Assembly: GCA_963555705.1 (NCBI GenBank)
Contig: OY743171.1
Span: forward strand, 14,445,352-14,509,351
Length of the DNA stretch: 64,000 bases
From: Ligustrum vulgare
Taxonomy: Eukaryota > Streptophyta > Magnoliopsida > Lamiales > Oleaceae
Direction: 5' to 3'
The notes under the pieces were generated by a model that was given only the letters and a program-made list of their open reading frames with translations, did not search any database and was not told where the DNA came from. The position numbers were made by a program, and so were the translations under genes. Position 1 is the first letter of the stretch. The number at the start of each line of letters is the position of its first letter. Of the stretch, positions 55,922 through 64,000 are shown in pieces.

Positions 55922-56640
55922 CTAAAATTGTTCGGTAATCAGTGCGGCCTGGGCAGGAGGAGAACTGGGAGATTCAAACAGTGAAGGACTGAAGTTGACA
56001 TCCCTGGGAAGAATACTGGTTTTAATACGCTTCAACTCTTCTGCTCCCTTATGTGTCACTTCATAAGACAAGTCTGGAATGGGCACAGACGGCTCGTCCT
56101 CCATATCCTCAATCACTGGTGGCGGAGGTACGGAGGTGGACTCCTTGCCCTTACCCCTTCTTAGCCTCTTCAAGGGAGCGGGATCCTCCTCGGATACGCG
56201 CTCAGGAATATCCTCGGAGAGGGGGGATGGTGCAGAAACATCTTTGGCCTCCCTCTCCCTCTTAGAGCCCCCTTTGGGGGGACTCCTTTAAAATCAGCCT
56301 CCTTTTCTGTGCTGGGCTGCTGGGGACCCACAGGCAGCAGAATGGGTGGTGGCAGTATGGCTGGAAGAGGCCCCTGAAGTTGGGCTGTAGACGCCTCGGA
56401 CACCTCATTTTCCACCCCAACTTACAGATTGGCCAGTACCGTTTTCTGTTTCTTTTCAATTCTACTGCCATATAAAAGGGCAGGAGGGATCTTCTTGGCC
56501 ATGAGACCCTTTAAAGAAATCTTCGGAAATTCCTTGGAACCTAGCAAGAAAAGGAGGAAAGTGGGGTTACGAACAAAAAAAGCACAAGATATAACAACAA
56601 TAGGGAAACAAACTTACTCATGGCTTACATAAGACTGTAT
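55922..56640 (-). other. Antisense ORF, Pro/Ser-rich middle segments
   Basis: Overlapping - strand frames (56173-55922, 56415-56170, 56471-56262) with MKRLRRGKGKESTSVPPPPV and LPAILPPPILLPVGPQQPS look like the low-complexity linker of the antisense protein, shifted by small indels or separated by introns. An intron/exon model could not be fixed. Confidence 0.5.
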
Positions 56641-56860
56641 TTAACAAACAATTTGTTCTGTTGGATGACCCCCTGGAATGTGCCCTCGTAAGCAAACAAG
56701 CGCCTTACCGCCGCTAGGTTTGCTTCAGGGAGGAGGCGGGCAAAAGTGGCCCTTTCCATAAACCAATAACATGTTAGGAAGCAGTTAAGAAAAGTGAACA
56801 GAAATTAAAGAGCAAGAGACGCGTGACACTTAAAGACTCTAAAACAAGTACAAGACTCAC
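56641..56860 (-). other. Antisense gene: probable intron and short exon
   Basis: On the - strand a donor CCTA/GTGAGTCTTG ends the upstream exon at 56861. A coding-like stretch near 56755-56640 (RATFARLLPEANLAAVRRLF, then AYEGTFQGVIQQNKLF) would be the next exon. The exact acceptor is unclear because phases do not join without an indel. Confidence 0.45.
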
Positions 56861-57872
56861 TAGGTAGGGAAAGAGTTCGGGGAACTGTAATTTCTGGACT
56901 AGGGTCCACAGGGGAACTTTGCCACTCCCCAACAACCCAGAACCACTGGTTCCTCCAGTTCTTTATTGAGGTGGGGTGACCGGTGATGATAGGAGGATAC
57001 GAGCCCCTGGGAGACAAGTAATACCAATCCTTGACGTTCGACCTCACGTCTCTCTCCCTTCTAACTGATTTCTTCAAGGTATAGAGGGTGTGAATGATGT
57101 GCAGTGAGATGGGATGGTCAGGGTTGACCTCTTGCCACACTAACCAAGTACCCGCAGCCTGTGTCCAGAAGTTGGGGGCCAGCTGATAGGGGTACAGGTT
57201 ATAACTCCTAAGCAACGCCCTGAAGAATGGGTGCAGGGGGAGCCTCATCCCACAAGATAAAACATCGTAGCATATGGCTGCTTGGCCTGGAGGAGGGCTG
57301 CAAGGTCGACAAGAAGGTGTAGGATGCACCAATTGAACCCCTTATGGTATCCTGAATTTTGCCGGAGCCCCAGCCAAGTCAACCCTTCGGATTTCAGTGG
57401 CGATCTCGCTGCTCTCCCATGACTCTTGGTTTGGATCAGGATCTATGTGATAGCTCGAAACTTTGTTAACCTGATCGACCCAATCCTTCACCTGGGCGAT
57501 CTCCTCTGCAGTCAGACCCAACTCTTTCCTATGTGCCCTAAATGGGGCCCTAACGATTAAACCAAGGTCCTGGTGACCTGAAGAAGAGCCTACCGCCTCT
57601 TCTCTCCCTAAATCCCTGTCTCGTTTACTCCGAAGTTCTCTCAAAGATGCCTCTTCCTCGGATGACAGATGAGCCATGTAGTTTTGATATTTTTCTTCTT
57701 CACTGTCAGAATCACTCAAATAAATTATACCGCTGATTTTCCTATTCCTCCTCTTAATCTGCTCCCTAAAGAAGCGGGAACTAAAAACTGATAAAGATAT
57801 GGGGCAGAAACCTTTGACAGGAATCGCCATTGCTAACATTTCCTGTGAATCCGTTCCCCCAACTCTTTCCAT
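56861..57872 (-). pseudogene. Antisense ORF of Tat-type Gypsy: conserved 'putative gypsy type transposon' domain
   Basis: ATG at 57872 (MERVGGTDSQEMLAM) opens a frame that continues, in the same frame, past one TAA (57344-57342) to a donor at 56861. The conserved part reads CGMRLPLHPFFRALLRSYNL, YPYQLAPNFWTQAAGTWLVW and SIKNWRNQWFWVVGEW, the hallmark of the plant domain called Transposase_28 or putative gypsy type transposon. An acidic DSDSEEEKY stretch precedes it. One in-frame nonsense codon is the only lesion in about 330 codons. The protein's function is not known; in Tat elements it is encoded antisense to gag-pol. Confidence 0.85.
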
Positions 57873-58218
57873 TTTTTCTTAAAAATAAGCCAGACTCACC
57901 AAGAGGAAAACAATATGCGAAACAAAGTTTTCAAACCAGCACTAAAAAAAAAAAAAATTAGAATTGAAAAAGTTTTGCGCATGCAAAGGAAAAGAAATTT
58001 ACCTTCGAAAAATGAACGTTCGAGGTTGTGCACTCGAAAGGAAAAACACGCCAATGGAAGATGTTGGATAGTGGAGACCATTTTCCGAGTGAAGAATCCT
58101 AAAGAAATGCTGAAAGACTTGCAAGAAGAAGGAAGAATGCTACTATTTCTTGCGAAACAAAAAACTACTACGAAAATTCTGAGAAACGGGTAAAGGAGAA
58201 ATGCTGGGATGAAGGAGG

Positions 58219-58228
58219 CTTTATAAGG
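58219..58228 (-). promoter_or_regulatory. Candidate TATA box for the antisense transcript
   Basis: CCTTATAAAG on the - strand lies about 350 bp upstream of the antisense ATG, in a region between the antisense ORF and the 3' LTR. Position and sequence are plausible; nothing more supports it. Confidence 0.35.
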
Positions 58229-58720
58229 AACCCAATAGTCCCAAATCCTTGGTCTTTGAGCCTCATGATTAATTTGATAACCCACGTCTCTTGGGGGAAG
58301 GGTTAATCAAAACGCCAGCTGTAGAAAGAAAGGAAGAAACCCTTCAGCTACCAAAGTGTGTACCACGCGCGGTGACGTGTCCTCCTCCATACTCTTCATA
58401 TTTCTTGGAAACCGATACCAGCAGCCTCTTTGTATTAAATGCGCTGCCTAAGAAACGCACTAGTGCGATCCCAACCCTTATTTAGGAGGGAAAAGCCGAA
58501 GTAGGAGGTCGGCTACAATATGGATCCAAACTTTTCATAAGGAATGTCGTACCTGGTCATAAAAATCGCCGCGCTGCATAGTGATTCCCAGCGAGCGAAT
58601 GGCGTAACAACTACAAAATATTGGATATAACAGACGATTAAACTTGAATGGAATTATTGCTGCGAAACTATGACAAATTCGATCCGCCCATGAATGACCA
58701 CATTGGATTTGAGGGACTAG

Positions 58721-59406
58721 TGTTGAGATCGTACCCAAAATATGACACTTTGGGCCACCATTGAGGGCCCAAGGAGGGTCCACGAACTTTAGCCCATGAT
58801 CAGAAGTTCAAGATATCCCACCTGGGCCAATGGCCGAGGTGGAAAGGCATACGGGTCCCTCTGGCCGAACTGGTTTATGTCTAGCAGAGACGCTTTATGC
58901 ATAGCCGAGGTGTTTACGGTAGCACCTCGGATGCAAGGATGGGACAATGGATGAAGTCAGAGATGTGACACTGCCTTTACCAAGATGTGACAGGCGCCCA
59001 TCCCCTACGAAATGTAGCAATGATTACGGTCAAAAAGCAAGGTTGTCCCTTCCAAGAGCTAGGGTGAAGACAAGTGTAAAGTATGCCACGTGTCATGATC
59101 CGAAACAGCGAGTTCCTCTATAAATATAGCACTCCTCCCGCCTGGTAAAGGGTTAGCATCTTCATACTCTTAACTAAATATATTTTTCTCACTCCCTTTT
59201 CTCTCTTTTACACACTTATATTTCCCGCACTCAAATTACATTTGTGGAATATGGCCGCTGACTTTGGCATCGGAGTGCAAACGGGAGCCACCTCGGCCCC
59301 CTTTGCAAGCTGATTTTTTTGTCATAGTGCGTAGGAGATCCACGTGTTCAAGAGGGAGGAGCTGAGACGTATTGGTCCAAGGTCCAGTCGGATTTTGTGG
59401 TCAACA
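58721..59406 (+). repeat. 3' LTR of Tat-type Gypsy
   Basis: 686 bp. It differs from the 5' LTR by a 22-bp tandem duplication (ACTGCCTTTACCAAGATGTG AC, near 58969-58990), one T insertion and scattered substitutions. TATAAATA at 59119-59126. Confidence 0.93.
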
Positions 59407-59500
59407 TTTACAATTTATAATTTATACAATTTCTCAAATCACTTTTTAATCATACATATTTTTTCTCTCCAATTTTTAACCACAAAAATTACCTTAAGAT
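59407..59500. mobile_element. Right part of the MITE copy split by the Tat-type Gypsy
   Basis: TTACAATTTATAATTTATAC, CAAATCACTTTTTAATCATA and CTCTCCAATTTTTAACCAC match the family core at 47245-47310. Confidence 0.6.
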
Positions 59501-60099
59501 TAAAAAAAAATGACGACTGAGCAGCCGAACAGCCACTAAAATATTAAGTACTTGAATGAACAACCCAAAATCAACCAAGCTAAACAAGTCAACTAAAAGT
59601 ACTAAAATACCCTTAGGTTTTGAAAATAATTATAAGATTACCAATTTTTAGACAATTTATTATTCTATAATTTAAATTGGTCGATCCACCCCCTTATTAT
59701 CAGAGCCAATAGTAGTAACCAACTACTAAGGAAAATGTCGAAAAAAAATTTAGCAAAATAAAACCTAGAGTAGAGTATGTAACTTTAAATCTAAGAATTT
59801 ACCAAATAATAATTATTGATCTTTAATAATAATTGAATAATACTGACAGAGGCGGATCTACCTCATGACGAGGTAGATCCGCCGCCCATGCTGGATTCGA
59901 CGAAAAAAAAATAGTTAGATTTTTTTACATTTTTTGGACTATGATTCGAAAAATATATTTATTTTATTGAAATGTGCCCTAACTGAAATTTTTTTATCGA
60001 TGTCCGCCTGAGCTAAACAAAGTTTTTAGTTCCACCAGTGAATATGAGAAATTTATATCCTTTATCATATTAGGAGAAAGAGGATTAGGATAACATAAA
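59501..60099. other. AT-rich region with a perfect hairpin
   Basis: No ORF of note. GGCGGATCTACCTC (59851-59864) and GAGGTAGATCCGCC (59870-59883) are perfectly complementary with a 5-nt loop. The GGCGGATCTA motif is common at termini of plant TIR elements, so a small foldback element is likely. Confidence 0.6.
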
Positions 60100-60369
60100 C
60101 AATTAAATTGGGCAATTTAATTTTTACCTAATTAATTAAAAATAAATTTAGATAAAACAACATAACAAAATATAGAACAAGCTAAAAACTCAAAACAAGT
60201 TCAATATATCATTAATAACATACCATTTAAAATAAGACAAATGATATAAAAAACTAATAATTATATATACCAACACGAATATTGGAAATAAAACAAAAGA
60301 TTAATAGCATATCAAAACAAATAACAACCTTAGAAAACCAAATTAAAGAAATTACAAATAAGTTAGGAA

Positions 60370-60525
60370 AAATGGGAAATTTGTTTATTTATGATTTTGA
60401 GATGAAAAGTAGTGGTTAAAAATTGGAGAGAAAAATGTATGTGGTTAAAAAATTGTTTGAAAAATTATGTGGTTTATAAAATGATTTAAAACCATTTTTG
60501 AAAGTTTACCTAACACCTGATTAGG
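60370..60525. mobile_element. Copy of dispersed MITE family
   Basis: TATGATTTTGAGATGAAAAG, AAAATTGGAGAGAAAAATGT and TGTGGTTTATAAAATGAT match the family in reverse orientation, inside the decayed coding repeat. Confidence 0.65.
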
Positions 60526-61249
60526 AGTATATGAGAAATCTTTAGAAACCATAGAACTAACACACAAATTGGTGGAACAAATAAATATGGTGAGAACGAT
60601 TAAAGAAAATAATATAGGACCAAATGATGTGTCTAGAAGATAAGTAAATATACAAAATAATATAGAAATATAATAAATTAGAACATAGTAAAAATATATG
60701 AAGAAATGGAAAGAAGAAAACCAAAAATAATAATAACAGATAAAGAATTAAAAGCTATAAATAGGATATGAATAAATATGATAATAGAACAAATAGGAAA
60801 ATTTATGTAAAATCCAAAAAGAGGAAAGTGAAGATTATATAAAAAAATCTAAAAAATCTAAAATTAGAAGAAATTAATATGAATCAACATCAAGCTTTAG
60901 TACCATTAAGAGTAAAGGTGAATGCGATCCGGTTTGGGGTTGTTTGTAACATAGTTTCAAATCAAACCATTTTACACGGTTTGACATTTTTTCAAATCAA
61001 ATCATTTCATTTTACTAACCAAACCAAATCATTTTTCGCAGTTTAGTTCGATTTTAATCAACAATTTACCTATTGATATAATATAATATATTTTAAATGT
61101 CAAATTAATTCGTGTTTTTTAATATGTAAAGCTAAAATAAGTTAACATAATCTAATGTATGGTAATATTCTTTGACTTTTTTTGTTTACCTCGTTACCTT
61201 TGTAGGTGATAACATAGCACAAAATGCACCAGAGTTATACATAGATACA

Positions 61250-61282
61250 CATGCGCGCGTGCGGGGGGATCTAATTGGGGCT
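61250..61282. repeat. GC-rich alternating purine-pyrimidine tract
   Basis: CATGCGCGCGTGCGGGGGG inside the hAT-like element; an alternating CG/TG run in otherwise AT-rich sequence. A second G-run of 10 lies at about 61401-61410. Confidence 0.6.
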
Positions 61283-61638
61283 ATAAATGCATGCCCTCTA
61301 CCATGTAGTAAGATATGAGCTTAAACAATTATTTGAATTCTGATCGATGAATTAAAATTATGACGTACTGGAATGAAGCTTTTATTTATTTATTTATTTG
61401 GGGGGGGGGGGTGTCATATAAAATTTCAAGTATAATATGAAACTAAGAATCCTAGTTTTATTGTTTGATTGTCTTTTTTCTTGTCATATGATTTTTAGTA
61501 TCTTTCTAATGTAGGTAATTTAAGGTTATAGTAAATGGGATTGAGCAGCTTCTTTGGTTGAGTGGTGTGTGGATTTCCTTGCATGGGATTAGTCGTCATA
61601 CTAATCCAAAAAAGTCAGTAGCTGGTAGGAAAATAGTA

Positions 61639-61914
61639 ATGGATGTTATAACTAATCCGTCTCTTGATCCAATAATAAAACTTCTTTCTCAAACTATAGA
61701 GGCTATCATTGTGGTATCAATTACTTCTAAGAACGTTCTCATTAAAGAGAGGAGTTTTCAAGAACTCTCATCTTACCTAGATCGCATTCCTCTCTTACGA
61801 GAGTTGAGTAGAAAGGGCATTTATGATTCAGAAGACTTGCAAGAATTTGTGGATATCCTTTATTGGGAGACTAATGATGCTAAACATTTAATTGAGGTTG
61901 CAGAAATTTCATAA
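61639..61914 (+). pseudogene. Captured N-terminal fragment of a U-box/ARM E3 ubiquitin ligase (PUB43/44-like)
   Basis: ATG at 61639 opens 91 codons: MDVITNPSLDPIIKLLSQTI, then SKNVLIKERSFQELSSYLDR and GIYDSEDLQEFVDILYWE. This matches the helical N-terminal domain that precedes the U-box in large plant PUB proteins of the PUB42/43/44 type (MDV...LSQT-EAI, NVLI-K-SF-EL, YLERI-P-L-EL). The frame ends after KHLIEVAEIS-TAA, where the family continues into the KNKVYLL segment, so only the first exon-sized part was captured. Family call is from memory of the motif pattern. Confidence 0.7.
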
Positions 61915-62754
61915 AAAATTCACGTTAGATGATTACTGAAATTTATTCATATGCAAAGAATAAACAAAATCCCAAACTTCAAATACTAGCAGTCTTTTCT
62001 GGAATCATCACAATGCAATGAAAACGAGAAACTATATAAATGAGAATTTTATTTTATTAGTTAAATTTGACTTTTTCTGGGGGATAGTAATTTCAACTTA
62101 ATAAAATCCATTTTTAATTAAAAAAATAAAAGCGATTTGGTTCAGTTTTTTGTGATTTTTGAAAATCAAAACATAAATCAAACCATTTTGAATCGGTTTG
62201 GTTTGGTTTAAGGAAAAAAACCACCAGTCCATGCATTCGATCTCAAACCAACGGTTTCCAAACAATGAATTATGTTCGATTTTGCGATTTCACGATTTTT
62301 TTATGCGGCCCTAATTAGGACAAACTCCACTAGAAGTATCACAACCTGTAACTAATCAAGTTAAAGAAGAATTTATGAACATAACTAATCCAGAAAATAT
62401 ACCAGTTGAATATTTCTCAATGTCAAAACCAAAGTTTTAGAACTAATAACTTTGTACCACGATAACAATATTATAAAAAATATGGAAATTTTTTTCCTAT
62501 AGAACACCATGGATAAGTATGGAAATATAAATTAGCTTAGAAGGAAGATGATTAGACTGAGGATGTGTACAAGATGTAGATCATAAATTAGATATGGCCA
62601 TGATGGCATATACTAGAAAATTAACAGAAAAATAATTTCAATTAATGCTGAAAAATACATTTATATGAACCATTGCAAAGTGGTGGAGAAATCTAACTGA
62701 AACATATAAAGAAGAAGTTAGAGCTAGTGATCATGATGATATAGGAACAGTACT

Positions 62755-62885
62755 TAGCATCTATTTGGTTAAGTGTTTTACAAACATGACATGTTTAAAA
62801 TTCACTTACATTTTTTCAAACCACTATTAACCATATATTTTATCTTGAAAACAAAAAAATTATTTATTTATAAACAAAAGCTTAG
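62755..62885. mobile_element. Copy of dispersed MITE family
   Basis: CATCTATTTGGTTAAGTG left end, TTTTTTCAAACCACTATTAACC core and TATTTATAAACAAAAGCTTA right end, inside the decayed coding repeat. Confidence 0.6.
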
Positions 62886-63400
62886 TGGATACGAAGATGG
62901 ATTAAAAAGAGGATAGAGATACTAAAACAAGTTCAAATTTGAGAAATAGATATTTTTTAGCAAATTTTTCAATATGTGATATGTGTTATTTTAGAAAATA
63001 TGCATGCGAATTTAGAGAATATTATGAAAATCAAAATACACTAGAGAAGAAGATTATATGAAAATTATGAACCAATTTTTATTTATTTATTTATTTATTT
63101 TTTAAATTACCTAGTCCATGAAATATAAAATTATATAGAGAATAAGAAAATGTAAATATACCATTAAGAAAAAATACTTTAGGAGTAAGAATACAATTTA
63201 TATAAAAAAGATAACAAGAAAAATTTATGAAAGCAAGTAATATATTAAAATATTATAAAGCAAATAAAAAATTATATTGTGATAAATTATAATATAAACC
63301 AACGTAATGGGGCGTCAATTACAAATAAAACATAAGAAAAAATAAACTTAGTAAGTATAGAAAACCTTATAAAAGAACATTTAAGAGGTATATAATATAT

Positions 63401-63670
63401 CACTTTTGATCCCCTGCTCGTGAAGGGCAGGGGTACCCTGCCCGTAGAAGAAATTTTTTTTGGACTTTTCTATGAATGATTCTACTTACCCGTATCATGG
63501 TATAGTAAATGGTTAATATCAGTACGGTTTCAACCCTGAGGTCGGTTCTGTAGGAATGCCTGTGTTTATTTTAGAACTAATTTCTTTGCTTCTGTTGCAT
63601 ATATTTGTTTGATTTTTTACTGATTAAATGCTGGAGATAGAATTAAATAAATTTTAGAACTGGAGAGTTG

Positions 63671-63706
<36 letters not shown>

Positions 63707-64000
63707 TTGCTTGAATACAGAATCACATCATGTTCCCAATAGAGATAGATTCTAAGAAAATTGGTACGATAATTCTCTCTTCTTTTCTCGAGTTCATACC
63801 CAGTTTTATAAGGTTAATATTTTGATAGCTGAACTAAAATCTATAAAATGTTTTTTTTTTTTTTGTAGAGATGATATCTTGTTAATTTAAGAAGTAATAC
63901 AAGAGATTTGTTGAAGAAAGAATGCCCTCATATTGGCTCTTGTCAGGGATGAGGATCTTGGGTTAAAGAACGTGCAACATTTTATTCTTGATGTGTGTGA
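63401..64000. other. Window end, no gene recognised
   Basis: CCCCTGC (63411-63417) pairs with GCAGGGG (63427-63433) as a short GC-rich hairpin, followed by another CCCTGCCC. A (TA)n microsatellite runs 63672-63704 and a T-run lies near 63850. No open frame of note to the end. Confidence 0.5.

Larger units (their letters stand above)
47531..59406 (+). mobile_element. Tat-type Gypsy LTR retrotransposon with antisense ORF (11.9 kb)
   Basis: LTRs 47531-48193 (663 bp) and 58721-59406 (686 bp) begin TGTTGAGATCGTACCC and end GTCAACA. Target duplication ATTAC/TTTAC (TTAC exact). Primer site TGGCGCCGTATGTG at 48197. Purine-rich GGATTTGAGGGACTAG directly before the 3' LTR. gag, protease, reverse transcriptase, RNase H and integrase lie in Gypsy order on +. 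A roughly 3-kb region between integrase and the 3' LTR encodes a spliced-looking - strand ORF of the 'putative gypsy type transposon' kind, as in Grande/Retand-like Tat elements. Several frame lesions make it non-autonomous now. Confidence 0.93.
60913..62313. mobile_element. hAT-like element carrying a U-box gene fragment (1.4 kb)
   Basis: The left end TAAAGGTGAATGCGATCCGG and the complement of the right end, TAGGGCCGCATAAAAAAATC, are imperfect inverted ends of the TAGGGGTG type. Subterminal arrays of AAACCAAACC/GGTTTGGTTT words occur at both ends (60940-61060, 62125-62230). The flanking octamers ATTAAGAG (60905-60912) and ATTAGGAC (62314-62321) match at 6 of 8. Removing the element makes the interrupted coding repeat continuous in one frame. 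No transposase; the middle has an N-terminal U-box protein fragment. Confidence 0.6.
60100..63400 (+). pseudogene. Decayed coding repeat, possibly caulimovirid (endogenous pararetrovirus) coat-protein region
   Basis: Very AT-rich, Lys/Asn/Ile-coding remnants in one sense, broken by many stops and by at least three insertions. Readable pieces include a coiled-coil-like TTLENQIKEITNKLGKMGN (about 60330), a W-W segment AKWWRNLTETYKEEVRASDH (about 62672) and a Cys-rich ICDMCYFRKYACEFREYY (about 62970), followed by a piece with TLGVRIQF (about 63178). The W-W, C-x-M-C and TLG-R-I-F order recalls coat proteins of plant pararetroviruses. This is from memory and by eye. Too decayed to encode anything. 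Confidence 0.4.

Noticed and set aside
57915..58193. 92-codon + strand ORF with Lys/Arg-rich sequence
   Set aside because: Lies in the leader of the antisense gene opposite its coding strand; no domain.

Overview
The window is nuclear DNA of a flowering plant, most likely a eudicot. The evidence is spliced genes with GT-AG introns and plant-specific proteins, plant-type LTR retrotransposons primed by initiator tRNA-Met, Stowaway, hAT-like, MULE-like and CACTA elements, and an AT-rich intergenic background. I cannot name the species. There are no operons, CRISPR arrays or bacterial features.

Two complete host genes are visible. On the + strand (1149-10112, 7 exons, 297 codons) is a predicted chloroplast protein that I read as the DUF3531 family; its first intron holds a young Copia element and a Stowaway MITE. 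On the - strand (18425-13036, 10 exons, 460 codons) is a type-B histone acetyltransferase (HAT1/HAG2 type) with an intact GNAT motif. A third - strand gene may be scattered over 32.2-20.6 kb as small exon-like pieces, with a Gypsy and a CACTA element inside one of its introns, but I could not identify it.

The rest is mostly transposons. (1) Copia 1772-6314: LTRs differ at one position, pol intact, gag truncated. (2) A 3.0 kb protease-only Gypsy derivative, 23176-26179, - strand. (3) A CACTA element, 26220-31274, with CACTACAACAAAAA ends and a CCC/CCC target duplication; it carries several exons and introns of the host gene HOS1. (4) A Copia derivative, 38298-43845, - strand, whose LTRs have non-canonical TA...CA ends. 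(5) An 11.9 kb Gypsy of the Tat type, 47531-59406, with gag-pol on + and a long antisense ORF on - between integrase and the 3' LTR. (6) A hAT-like element, 60913-62313, carrying a U-box E3 ligase fragment and inserted in a decayed coding repeat that resembles a caulimovirid coat-protein region. Smaller items are a 125-bp SINE with a 12-bp target duplication, a receptor-kinase (IMK2-like) pseudogene at 33.9-34.8 kb, a MULE-type MITE, and a dispersed MITE family with at least seven copies, one of them split by the big Gypsy.

The most interesting content is gene capture by DNA transposons (HOS1 in CACTA, U-box in hAT-like), the antisense gene of the Tat-type Gypsy, the non-canonical LTR ends of the second Copia, and a conserved-looking unidentified ORF in a HAT1 intron (15837-16055).
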